Assembly: GCA_021307315.1 (NCBI GenBank)
Contig: JAJSPD010000089.1
Span: forward strand, 62,001-126,000
From: Bisporella sp. PMI_857
Lineage: Eukaryota; Ascomycota; Leotiomycetes; Helotiales; Helotiaceae
Direction: 5' to 3'
DNA: 64,000 nucleotides
In this document: positions 50,401 through 62,977 of the stretch, in pieces
How the letters are laid out: each line of letters starts with the position of its first letter
How positions within the stretch are numbered: position 1 is the first letter of the stretch
Program-made: the position numbers and the translations under genes
The notes under the pieces: model-generated
What the model saw: only the letters and a program-made list of their open reading frames with translations
Told to the model about the DNA's origin: nothing
Databases searched by the model: none

Positions 50401-51180
50401 TTTCTGAAGACTTACGCATCTTTGCGCCAAGCCAATGTTCAATCGACTCGGGAACTCATTAACCTAAGCCTAACTCACGTCGACGGCGGGCATGACTTTC
50501 ACTTTGTCTCTACCGCTGGGGTCTTGGGCTTCTCGGGCGAGCGTGAGTTCCCGAATATTACAGCGAGCGGATTCCATCCTCCTGTAGATGGATCTTTCGG
50601 TTATTCTGCATCGAAATGGGTCAGCGAACGAATTCTTGAGCGAGCTTCAGATGCCTATGGCATGTCTGTCTCTATATATCGCCCAACAAACATCACAGGG
50701 GACGAAACACCAGAGCTAGACCTCGTCCATAATGTCATTAAGTACTCGCAGGTTCTTAAGGTCGTTCCAGATCCTAAAGGAATTTGGGATGGCTTCATTA
50801 ACTTAGTGTCCATAGAAAAATGTACTGCTAATATCATTTCGTCAATTCTATACGTCGCTTATTGTCGAGAGACTGGAGTTCGCTATTTGCACGTTACAGG
50901 CCCTGAAGATATTCCTATCAATGGTTTAAAAAGCCATTTGGAGCGCAATGATCGGGCGGGAACTTGGTATAAGCAGATCGGCTTGGCTCAGTGGGTTGCC
51001 AAAGCTGAGAGAGCGGGCCTTAAACCTCTGACTGGCGCGTATCTCAAGAAACTGGCCACGGAAAATCAGGAGGTATATCTAACCCGGGTGCTGAATGAGA
51101 AAGGTACTGCAGACCGGCTCCCGTTGGAAAAGTCCAGTTCATGGAGTGTTTTGAATACCTGGAGGCGCACAAAGGCGTAG
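38438..51180 (+). CDS. Hybrid PKS-NRPS (KS-AT-DH-MT-ER0-KR-ACP-C-A-T-R)
   Basis: Ten exons: 38438-39140, 39196-39462, 39511-42605, then from 42656 or 42681 to 42873, 42929-45134, 45248-45955, 46006-47993, 48059-48970, 49030-49390 and 49452-51180; about 4,050 residues. Visible sites: KS DTACSSS (Cys 182), EAHGTG and [46 protein letters not shown] and [35 protein letters not shown] and [21 protein letters not shown] and GYSASKW (Tyr and Lys kept). The ER region lacks a normal nucleotide loop, so the trans enoyl reductase is needed. It makes a methylated polyketide fused to one amino acid. The exon 3/4 junction does not keep phase with the obvious acceptor (see findings). The amino acid substrate is not predictable by eye. 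Confidence 0.95.
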
Positions 51181-52420
51181 TGGGGCACAATTGTTTAGGG
51201 TAGCCAGCAGTTATATAGAAGCAGCCTTGATCTCTAAGGTCAAGTATGATATTGGAGGAAATTTGAGAATAGCATTTATTGTTGGTGTCAGGAATCGGCT
51301 TACGTAAGTAGGCCAAGGAGCTAGGGCATACCTGCCACGTATATATTTACGGCTGAGAACTGTAGATAATCATCATCTGTAACACTCCTAATAAGCCTGA
51401 GTACAATCGCTGTGATACCTTCACTGATCCTCTCATCCATTCCCTGCCTAATACACCCTATTTCTGTCAGTTGGAACCCATGTAACTAGTCACGTGAAGA
51501 GTTGTGGGTCCCCTCGGGACCTGCAACCTCTCCGCGACACGTAGCTTAGAACACAAGAACAATCGATACATCTTACACCTGACGCCAACGAGCATACTAA
51601 GTGAAATCACTAGTCTGCCCGGCGACCCGTGAGATGCAGTCGACCGACATTTATTTCGGGCAGATCCGTGATTTTCGATGACAATCCTGATATTTGAGTA
51701 GGTTCTCACATACCTGGGAGTAAATTGGATGCCACACTTGGAGATATAATTTGCTTCGAGTTGTCAAGCAGTCTGTGTGAAGAAGAGGTGTACATATAGC
51801 TGAGTTTCTTTTTGAAGAGACGTTGGCATACTCAGCGTTAATGTATTGATCGGCGTGTAGATTTTGCCGCCTTGGCAAGGCCAGAACTTGATCTTGGAAA
51901 CATCCGTTTTCTTCACCTCCGTCGACTCTAAAAAGAACTGATATAGCGAAAAATATCAAGAATTATTGATGGCAACGCCGAGCTATGACAACCAGAATGA
52001 GTTCCGTACATCAGTTGACTGACAAGTTAGGGTGGGAAATCGCGTCGATGCCGTCATGTCGCCCTCTATTCTGCGAACAGGATTCCCAGTATTTTCATTG
52101 CCTTATATCAAATCAGAGAGGCTTTCCTCCCAGCTGTTGTCCATTTTTGGTCTTCTTAGGCGTGTTTAAAAGCTGCTATGTCTCTTACTTGATCAGAGTG
52201 ACTTTCGGAATTCGGAACTTAATTAACTATTCAGGGATCAATCGACACGATAGATAATTCGGTAATATTGAAATTCACAAGGCATGGGGACATTACTGAG
52301 GGCATTGCACATAGATACAAGACAATTCGTTGCAAAGGGATACATTGTAACAAAGTAGAGGCATGACTTTTAAACAGTATTTGGGATAAAGCCGCTTGAG
52401 TAATGTCTACCATTCCCTGA
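51181..52420. other. Intergenic region with solo LTR
   Basis: 1.2 kb between convergent genes. It contains the solo LTR 51286-51469; the remaining open frames show no family signature. Confidence 0.5.
51281..51474 (+). mobile_element. Solo LTR, family 1, copy D
   Basis: The LTR 51286-51469 (184 bp) begins TGTCAGGAATCGGCTTACG and ends CCTATTTCTGTCA. It is flanked by a perfect 5-bp duplication GTTGG (51281-51285 and 51470-51474). It lies about 100 bp after the PKS-NRPS stop codon. Confidence 0.85.
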
Positions 52421-53200
52421 TTATGTTAAGGTCAATCCACCATCTACTGAGATGCTCTGACCAACGAAATAGCGGTCCTTCATAGCGTGCAAGTATGCCT
52501 CGGCGACATCTTGAGGCTCTCCAATCTCCTTGATTGTCGTACTGGCCTGCATCTTTTCTAGCACCGGCCCTAAGTAGTCCGAAGGAATTCGGTCAAAGAT
52601 CTCGGTGCGAACCACACCAATCTTGATGACATTGACACGAATAGGAGCGAGATCTATGGACAGAGCCCGGACAATCCCCTCTAATCCACTGGCGTAGCCA
52701 GCCTCGACTGCAAAATTATCCAGCGGCTTGTCAGATGTGGAAGCGCCTGTCAGTGTAATGGATGAGGCGGCATCATTACGCAGGTAAGTCTTTACATGCT
52801 TAGCGAGCAGTAGCGGGCCAAAGAAACGAACAACGCCACGGGCGACAATATCTTCGAATGTAGCCTGCTCGATAGGCTTTAACTCTGTTACATTGCCAGC
52901 TGTGAAGACAATATGGTCCAGCGTGACACCTAATGATTTGAGGAGCTGCCCTAGTTGAGCATCTAGCTCGGAAGTGTTTGAAAGATCAATGTTGTGGCCA
53001 GAGACGAGCGCCGCGGCGCTAGGAATCGCAGCTTGGAGTCTCTCAATTGCGTTGGATACCTTTTTTTGGCTACTGCTGGCAATGAAGACACGGGCTCCTG
53101 ATGACAATGCACCCTCAGCAACTGCAAACCCAACGCCTGACGAACCTCCTAGCACCAACACATTCTTATCCTTCAGCTTATCAAAGCGAGAGCCCGCCAT
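52421..53200 (-). CDS. Short-chain dehydrogenase/reductase
   Basis: An intronless gene of 259 residues from ATG 53200. The N-terminal Rossmann motif is VLVLGGSSGVGFAVAE, followed by VFTAGN and a C-terminal VGQSISVDGGLTLT. The catalytic region has ITLTGAST (Ser/Thr) and AGYASGLEG: in the usual Y-x-x-x-K the Lys is replaced by Leu. This fungal SDR subgroup, which also resembles PhqE/MalC-type proteins, often departs from the classic triad. It may still bind NADP(H); whether it reduces its substrate in the classic way is open. It is divergent from the aldolase gene. Confidence 0.85.
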   Translation of the reverse strand: MAGSRFDKLKDKNVLVLGGSSGVGFAVAEGALSSGARVFIASSSQKKVSNAIERLQAAIPSAAALVSGHNIDLSNTSELDAQLGQLLKSLGVTLDHIVFTAGNVTELKPIEQATFEDIVARGVVRFFGPLLLAKHVKTYLRNDAASSITLTGASTSDKPLDNFAVEAGYASGLEGIVRALSIDLAPIRVNVIKIGVVRTEIFDRIPSDYLGPVLEKMQASTTIKEIGEPQDVAEAYLHAMKDRYFVGQSISVDGGLTLT

Positions 53201-53824
53201 GTTAGCTTAGAGCTTTATATATGCCTGATATGAACTTGATTCGAGTTAGCTACTCGCAATTCTTCTCCGTATAGATCGTGGGATTTGAGTAAAGCTTGAA
53301 ATTTACTACCGATTCCAGGATTTTGATTTCGTCATCAACTGCAGCCACAACGACGAAAAGTTTTCTCTTACAGACTTCCTCTGTTTGGCAGTGCTGCTTG
53401 CTTCGGTACTAATACTCTCTTGGTAAGGTATCTGGTAGAAGTCCTGGCGAAGGTACAAATAAGGCAGCGCATCAAACATTGTCTTCACTTTGAGGGGGGT
53501 GCGGAGCCTCGGGGAGTAAATTACAAGCAATATCAGGGTTAGGCGGCACGCTTTCAATGTCTCCGGCCCAAGGTATCTTTGTTCTGACAAGTCGCTATTC
53601 GGCGAAGTCGGATGTAAGTTCGCATCGGAGTGCCAAGAAGCGTTTTGGCTCATCTAGCCTCCGGCCATCATAACAGCACAGTCGGGCCGGGCTTCAAAAA
53701 GGAAGACTCAAGGCAGATGTCACATTGCCACATGGCTTACCCAACTGATAGGTGTACAGAGATTTCGCTGTCTTCATTAATTTCTCGCCTGACTCGTAAA
53801 TTGTATGCACCGCATCCGCTCAAA
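53201..53824. promoter_or_regulatory. Divergent intergenic region of SDR and aldolase
   Basis: 624 bp between divergent starts. Two TCGGA pentamers lie at 53608-53612 and 53625-53629. No other gene recognised. Confidence 0.4.
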
Positions 53825-54961
53825 ATGGACATGCCTTACTTAGAACAGCCTGAATTACACACCAAAGCACAATATCGAGCTGCCCTATTGCAATATCCTG
53901 GAAATTTCAAAGAGGCTTTACAACAAGCTAAAAACGACCCCAAAAAGACACTTTTTGGCGCTGCCCACGGAATTCCAAGCCCATATGTGACAAAGGTACG
54001 AGCTTAGGAATGCAACATCTATTTCAATGGAGCACTTGGGCCATAATAACTGAACTAGATCATCGCTTCTACGCGACCAGACTTTATCTGGATCGACGTT
54101 GAGCATGGCATATTCGACCGCCGGACCCTTTACGAGTAAGTTGTACAAGGACAGATGAAATGACATATAACAATCAAACTCACCATAATTACCTTACCTC
54201 AGTGCAATTCAAGCCGTGCAGCACCATTCGGAAGGTCACACCATGGCAGTTGTACGGGTCCCAAAACATGACGGGACGGCATTATCGACAGCATTAGAAG
54301 CGGGTGCATCCGCCATAATAATTCCCCACTGCGAAAGCGCAGAAGAAGTTCGAGCCTTCGTAAAAGAAGCCTACTTCCGTAAGTCAGTTTCCAGTTCATA
54401 GATATCAGAAGCAGAATTGTTAATTATTAGTTGCTTAGCTCCTCTCGGCCAGCGTTCATACAGCCCCTGGACGTTCACGCCTGGGATATCAGATGCATCA
54501 CTGTACGGAAACGATCCATTCAATTTCAAATCCTCGAACTATCATATTACCCTCATTCCACAGATTGAAACCGTAAAGGGTGTTGAGAATCTAGATGAGA
54601 TAGCTGCTGTCGCGGAAGTCGGTGCTCTTATGTTTGGGCCAGTCGATTATATGGCCGACGCAGGGATACCTCTTAAAGTAAGCAAGGTGTTCCCTCCAGA
54701 CCTGGTGGCTGCTATTGAGAAATTCGCTACTGCAGGCGAAAAGCACAGCAAGCCGTTGTTTGGGTATGTAATTGATACTTCTCATTACCAACGTGATTAG
54801 TAGCTGACTTAATAAGTGCTGCTATGGTTCCTGAAATGATTCCGCTTTTGATCAAGCAAGGCTATAGGGCGATTTGCGTTGGCTTTGACACCGCAGGTCT
54901 TGCGAGGTTCTTTAAAAGTGGTTTAGATGCTGCTAAGGAACTCGCACAGCAAGTAGATTGA
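53825..54961 (+). CDS. HpcH/HpaI aldolase, macrophomate-synthase/CghB-like
   Basis: Five exons keep phase: 53825-53995, 54059-54135, 54203-54378, 54439-54763 and 54817-54961, giving about 297 residues. The family motifs are FGAAHGIPS, PDFIWIDVEHGIFD, QHHSEGHTMAVVRVPKHD, AIIIPHCES, SYSPWTF, IPQIETVKGVEN and MFGPVDYMAD. These follow macrophomate synthase closely and keep the Arg, His, Glu and Asp expected for pyruvate-enolate and Mg2+ binding. Relatives in fungal clusters either decarboxylate oxaloacetate and add pyruvate enolate to pyrones (macrophomate synthase) or join pyruvates to give a precursor of 4-hydroxy-4-methylglutamate (CghB, Sch 210972). The neighbouring aminotransferase supports the amino-acid route; both are inference. 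Confidence 0.9.
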
Positions 54962-55702
54962 GGAGTACAACCTTTTCAATTCATATCGGCCTGGCCGAGA
55001 TGTATATATCCACTATCGCAAACAGGGTGTGAAAAGAGCCTTCATTTTAGTCACTAGTACTATCTAAGTGGAAATTAAAATTCTGCCTTGCATTTTGGAA
55101 TTGATTTTGTAAATTCAATCAAATTGCCAATTATATTTGGACCTGATTGGCATTACTTAGAATTTATACATTCATATTACTATAATAAGCCCACCCCCAA
55201 TATTTTTGAATTAGTTTTGTAGATAGTTCAACTGATCTAATAGAGAAACGTCATCTTTTTTCATACACCAATAGAACCCTATCTTTCTGGAAAAATCCAA
55301 GAGTTGAGTCATCTAAAATCACAGTAAATGAAGAGGTTGTTACAGACATTCCATTATCCCAAATACTTTCTAGATTCTAAGATCAAACAACTTCGATTGA
55401 AGATCGCTTGAAGGATGTCTTCTCCTTCGGGTTATGAGGTGAAATTTGGTTAGACATTTATTTCATATTCGCGTAGTTATAAATCTAATATCTATGCTAT
55501 GCATTCCGAACGTCTTGGAAGCAATCCGAGTTCGTTCCCTTTTTGACCCCTTAGACCGTCTGCTGTCTACACTTATCGAGCTGACTAAGGAGAGGTATAT
55601 ATCGAACTAATAAGCAGTATGTCTCGAATCCTCATTTGAATAAATTTGTATTCATATGATTCTGTGATTCGCGGGACTCTACTCTAAGTACCAATTTACT
55701 TC
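54962..55702. other. AT-rich convergent intergenic region
   Basis: About 740 bp between convergent genes; no gene or repeat recognised. Confidence 0.4.
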
Positions 55703-57832
<2,130 letters not shown>

Positions 57833-59099
57833 ATGGCCCCATCAGCCATAGAGAAGGACTCCGCGGACGAAGCCACAGCTTCGAAGGCCTTGTTGGAACT
57901 TCCCGAGCCTACTCTCGCTCGCATGACGAAAGCTGGTATCAATCTCTCAAACGGGTATCCTTGGTGCCCAGTATCAAAGGAACCTGTTTACTGGCAGGAT
58001 AGATCCAAGCTTCGTACCGAGCCATGGAAGTACAATGACCCAGCTGCTCGAGCTGATAAATCTAAATCAGCTCTATTGTCGGCTGCCGCCAAAGTGACTG
58101 ATATCACTACGCATATAGGAACCGAGATTGAAGGTCTCCAGCTAAAGGATCTGACAGATCAACAGAGAGATGAACTAGCATTGCTCATTGCGGAGCGAAG
58201 TGTCGTGGTCCTCCGAGAACAAGACCTTTCACCACAGCAGCAGCTCGAGCTCGGCCGTTATTATGGAGTGGTTGATGTGCATGTAAGTAGTCATCCTTTG
58301 AAATCGTTAGCAACTTAACGGAATAACTAAACGACCTCAAGTCTACCGCTCCTCAGGTACCAGGAAACCCAGGTGCCGCCGTCATCTGGCCCAGCTGGGG
58401 GGTCCAGAATCTGCCCGCAATTTTCGGTTTCCGTAAGGGATTCGGCTCAAGCTTCTGGCATAGCGACTCATCTCATGAACCGCAGCCACCTGGTTACACA
58501 CATCTCCACAACGATACTGCACCAAGTGTGGGCGGCGATACTCTGTGGGCTAGCGGTTATGCTGCGTATGAGAAGCTCTCGCCTGACTTCCGTAAGATGA
58601 TCGACGGCAAGCTTGTTGCGATCCGATCCTATGGTACGTTCGTCGACAAAGATAACCCAGGAGGAGCTCAAAAGCACATTGAACGCGTTCAACCACTCGT
58701 CCGTGTACATCCGGTCACTGGCTGGAAAACATTGTTCGTTAGTCGGGCATTCACTCATCGTATTATTGGACTCGACAAGGCTGAAAGTGACTTAATTTTG
58801 AACTATCTATTTGATATATTCGAAAAGAATCTTGATATTCAAGTCCGTATTAGGTGGGGTAACGGCACAAGTGTTTTGTGGGACAACAGGTGGGATTTCT
58901 GATTTCTTTATAACTGAGAGGAGCTGACATGAATAGGTCTACAATTCATAATGCCACCTGGGACTATAATGGCAAGCAACCTAGACATGGCACATTGGTT
59001 CTATCATTTGCAGAGATACCCTACTTTGATCCTGTGGCTCCAACCAGGCGTGAAGCATTAGGACTTTTAGACAACAGCGAGCAGGAGCCAGCAGAATGA
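57833..59099 (+). CDS. TauD-type Fe(II)/2-oxoglutarate dioxygenase
   Basis: Three exons keep phase: 57833-58282, 58342-58889 and 58937-59099, about 386 residues. The iron ligands are visible as FWHSDSSHE (H-x-D) and the distal His in STIHNATWDY; the 2-oxoglutarate Arg follows in PRHGTLV. Family motifs GTEIEGLQLKDL and RSVVVLREQDLS fit fungal alpha-ketoglutarate-dependent taurine/sulfonate dioxygenase-like proteins. In primary metabolism these release sulfite; in clusters they hydroxylate or desaturate intermediates. Its divergent pairing with the aminotransferase suggests it belongs to the pathway. The acceptor of intron 1 could also be the CAG at 58354-58356. Confidence 0.88.
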
Positions 59100-60013
59100 G
59101 GGCCTTCTATCTAAGTCATCTTGTCCAAGCCACTCAATAAGCATGCTAGAGCATTGCGATATAGAGGTATACACTAATATTTAAGGATTTTGATAAAGAA
59201 GGATGTTGTAGTCGCGATATATATTTCAATAGTTGTGGATTTACGTGTCCTACTTCGTCAACTGGTTTTCATCGCCATGAATTCCTTAAGTGATTCAAAA
59301 AAATATTAATAATCGAGCTGACTATACATTATGGACTGTAGGGAAGGTCTTAATATTTTAGAACGATCACAATATTAAAGTAAGACGTTGAAAATCAAGT
59401 GTAGCGGGTTGAACCCGTAAGGATTACTCGGCTGCAGGTGCCTTGGGCACGAGTGTCAAAAATAGGATCTATTATCTAGGAAATCAATTGGAGGATCTGC
59501 AACGGTATACAAAATTTGGTTCAAAGATACCTCTAAGCAAAACCGTCTAATTACGCCACGACTTGCGTTAGTGAAATACGGGTCAAAGGCTTCGTCGCAG
59601 ACACAATCTCGACTTAAACTCGGTCGCAGAAAATTAGAGGCAAAAGTAGTACTTCTTTATTCGTAGGTCAGTTTCCAGGCCCATTTCGGGGTCAGGTTCT
59701 AGGTTAGTTACCAGCCAAGATACCAGTAGGGTCGAATACCAATAGCTGCGTTCCGGGGGCTTGGTGGCAACCCGGGGGGGCCACACCCACGCGGTGAAAT
59801 CTATGGCGGAATACCGGATCATACCAGGCCCGAGGCTTCTTGGTTAAGTATGATCGTTTTGTACTTGGACGTTATGTATCGCAATATCTTAACTAATTTC
59901 TACAACAAGCGCATTAGTATAAGTCGGTTGCAACTTGCGGCTTTACCGATATGCAACCAGATCGCTCTCAAAGATACAAAATCTTTCCTTCAAGATATGG
60001 CAGTCTGGTCAAT
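59100..60013. other. Intergenic region
   Basis: About 0.9 kb without a recognisable gene. Short frames have no family features. Confidence 0.4.
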
Positions 60014-61359
60014 TCAGGGCGTGGGTGAGTCTCCTGGATCTGCCTCCCAGCCTGTAAGATGCAAGAACAAGTTTGGTTCAATTCTCTGTAACAGAGAATT
60101 GCGATCTTCATCCTTCTTCTGCGTGATGATGCATGCAAAGATCATTCCCAAAGAAAAGTCCCAAACGATCAATGCCGCTATGGTCGCTTGAGACAACTTA
60201 TTGATACAACCACTATCCAGGAGATCACTAACTAAGCTACTATCTAGGTCACTTCGCAGATCATCTGCAGCTTCTTTTTTCGTTCCCACTAAAGGAACAC
60301 GGACCTGTAAAAGACCAGGTTTGAACCAATCGAGTGACTTGAACTGCGGAAATCGAGTTCGAAAAAGGCTATTATAATGCATGAAGACCTTGAAATGCAA
60401 CAGTGCAAGTCTATTCTTGTCAACATCATATGAGGAGCGTCCAACTTCAGCACTCACCTTTGGTATTGTTGACGAACAGCAGGATCGGAGGATGACTCAT
60501 CAATTCTTCTTTGCTGATAAATACCAGCCTGCTGGAGGATATCAGAGCAATGCCTATGACTCATAATTGTGTTTGGGAAGTGTTCAACCCCTCTATAGGT
60601 GGAGATAATGAGCGGGATCAGCAGTGTTTGAAAATACGGCAGGCACTCCGCCGAAGGACGTGTCCAAACGAGATTTCGGGGCTGCTCATTGAGCTGAATA
60701 TAGTCGTGTCAGTGTTCAAGAGTTCAATCCATCGAATGTGTTCATTGTGTACATACGAGCCTTCTGGTAACTTCTTGCATCAGAATGTCATGTCGGCCTT
60801 TAGCTTCCAGCCGTGCACTAAGGGTTGGTACCATCCAAAGACCCGCAATCAGAACAGCTGCAACTAACTCGGGTATCTGGGGTACATTCATAAATGAATC
60901 TTCATCCAGAATTGGCCAGTGCGGGTGAAAATGACAAAAGTAGAGTCGCTCCAGCTCTTCTCTACTCGCAATTGCCGTGAAACTTGGGCCCAACCCTTCA
61001 TAGATGTCATTTCGCAAAACGGAGGCAGCTGTAGCCACGCTATCAAGCGTATCAATAGGTTGCAAAGAATCAGGCTCTAGGTTGGCGGCTCTTGCGGAGG
61101 GATGTTGCTCCTCGTTTGGCGCCGCTTTGCATTTCGAGCTTAAACGTATGTGACGCTTTAGAAGGTCGCTGTAACACGGCTTAACATCTAATGCCTTCGT
61201 CTCAGACGGAACTCTTTACCTCCTGTAAAAATCCGCACCACAAGACTGACAACGAAAAGGGCGGAGCTGCCCATGACTCTTTTCGTGTCGAACGAGGTGC
61301 TCCTTTCGGTTATATGATCGAAGGCAATCAGTGTACCGGCATGTAAATTGTCCCGGCAT
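60014..61359 (-). CDS. C2H2 zinc-finger transcription factor with partial fungal-trans domain
   Basis: Four exons keep phase: 61359-61220, 61168-60757, 60693-60458 and 60410-60014, giving about 394 residues. Two adjacent C2H2 fingers lie at the N terminus (CRYTDCLRSYNRKEHLVRHEKSH and CQSCGADFYRSDLLKRH), the second split by an intron. A middle-homology region of the fungal-specific transcription factor type follows (ERLYFCHFHPHWPILDEDSF). It ends earlier than typical members, which often exceed 600 residues, so it may be a truncated or decayed gene. A link to the cluster is uncertain. Confidence 0.7.
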
Positions 61360-61893
61360 GCTTCTCGTTAATAACGCTACCAGCTAGTTTTGTGCGACAC
61401 GTGATCTAAGCAGATTCGGGATGAGTCAAGCAATCCAAAGTAGTACGGTCCAACGCGTTCATGCGGAATAGAATGATACGGGACGGCACTCGACGATGTG
61501 GGATGCTTGCCAAGTGGAAGGAGCGATGTGGGAGGAGCGATGTGGGATGATGTGGGATATTGATAAGCGATGTAAGATAAGCGATGTGGGCGAAGTTGCG
61601 GCAAGGTCACTGTTGGCGTCAGCATTGATTACTGATTTAGTTGTTCTGTGTATCATCATTTTTAAGCACGTACGTGCCTAGAATGGTAATATGGTATAAT
61701 AGGGCGCATTCCGCACCATGAATACAATATGTTGTCATTCAAAGGATATTAACCCCCGAGCAGCACTTTCAGCATTCTGAAATATTTCGAGCCGACAACT
61801 CGTTTCTTACAGTTCCGAAAGTCTTCGCATCTGCTACATTATTCTTACCCTTGTTTTTATACTCAATCCGTTGAGCTCCCATACCATTTCAAA
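61360..61893. other. Divergent intergenic region
   Basis: 534 bp between the C2H2 factor and the NmrA-like gene. A short GATGTGGGA-type direct repeat occurs near 61495-61590 (GCGATGTGGGA, GCGATGTAAGA). Confidence 0.4.
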
Positions 61894-62977
61894 ATGCCTG
61901 TGGTCGCAATTGTTGGAGGGACCCGCGGCATTGGGCGCGCCGTGCTGGAAGGAATTCAAGACCGAGGGACACACACTGTCATCGTTTTTTCCAGAAACGT
62001 ACGTTCAAAAATTCCGGCAACAATAAATTCAAATTAACCGAAGTCTTAGTATAGCAAGGAGGTTGAGCAAGAGCTTGGAGCCCGCCTCGTTGCAGCTGAC
62101 TATGGCGACGTAGCTAGCCTTGTCAAACTTCTCGAGGACAACAATGTCGAAACAGTCATTTCAGGAGTAAACAATTTTACGGGTGCAGGTGCTGAGATCA
62201 ACTTGATCCGTGCATCCGAGCTGTCCAGCGTCACAAAGAGGTTTATTCCTAGTGTCTGGGGATGTCGCTACGGTCCAGAGTAAATGCTCACTGCTTTCAT
62301 GGGACGAATACATGCTGAAAACTGTAGCAAATCTGATTTCCCACCTGCGGTGCCCAAGATCGCATCGGAGAAAGAACTTGAGAAAACTTCACTCAAGTGG
62401 ACTGCCGTGTGCATTGGGTTCTTTCTCGATTATTTCGGCATGCCCAAAGTCAAGTCTCACTTGCTTCCTATCACTATGGTACTCGATATCGTCGCAGCCA
62501 AGGCAGCGATTCCCGGATCCGGTGATGTGCCTGGAGCTTTTGCCTACAGCCAGGATGTTGGTAAATTTGTCGCCGCACTCCTAACACTATCTGAGTGGGA
62601 GAAAGAGTCCTATATCATTGGTGATAAGCTTACTTGGAACGAATGTCTCAGACTTGCTGAGAATGTCCGTGGTAAGTATGCGGCTGGGTAAACTTGTCCA
62701 TCCTATGCCTTACTGATAATTTCTAGGCAACAAGTTTGACGTGACGTACGATTCTATTGAATTGCTCACATCTGGCAAGGTGACCGAGCTTCCAGGTCAC
62801 GTGCCTGACTATGCTTATTTTCCCAAGGAACAAATGCAGGCGATACTTGCTGGATTTCAGCTCCTCTTTGAGGAAGGCTACCTGAATTTCAAGCCGAAGC
62901 AGACCCTCAACGACCTGTTTCCCGATATACACGCAGTATCTGCTAAGGAGATGCTGGACATGGGTTGGAAAGCGTAA
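61894..62977 (+). CDS. NmrA-like / isoflavone-reductase-like oxidoreductase
   Basis: Four exons keep phase: 61894-61998, 62050-62279, 62328-62671 and 62727-62977, about 309 residues. The N-terminal NAD(P) motif is VAIVGGTRGIGRAVLEGI. SGVNNF and RFIPSVWG follow, as in PCBER/isoflavone-reductase-like proteins, and the C terminus has YFPKEQMQAILAGFQLLFEEGYLNF. Such proteins are atypical SDRs that reduce phenylpropanoids or act as redox sensors. Its position outside the core block and lack of TCGGA promoter sites make pathway membership uncertain. Confidence 0.85.
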
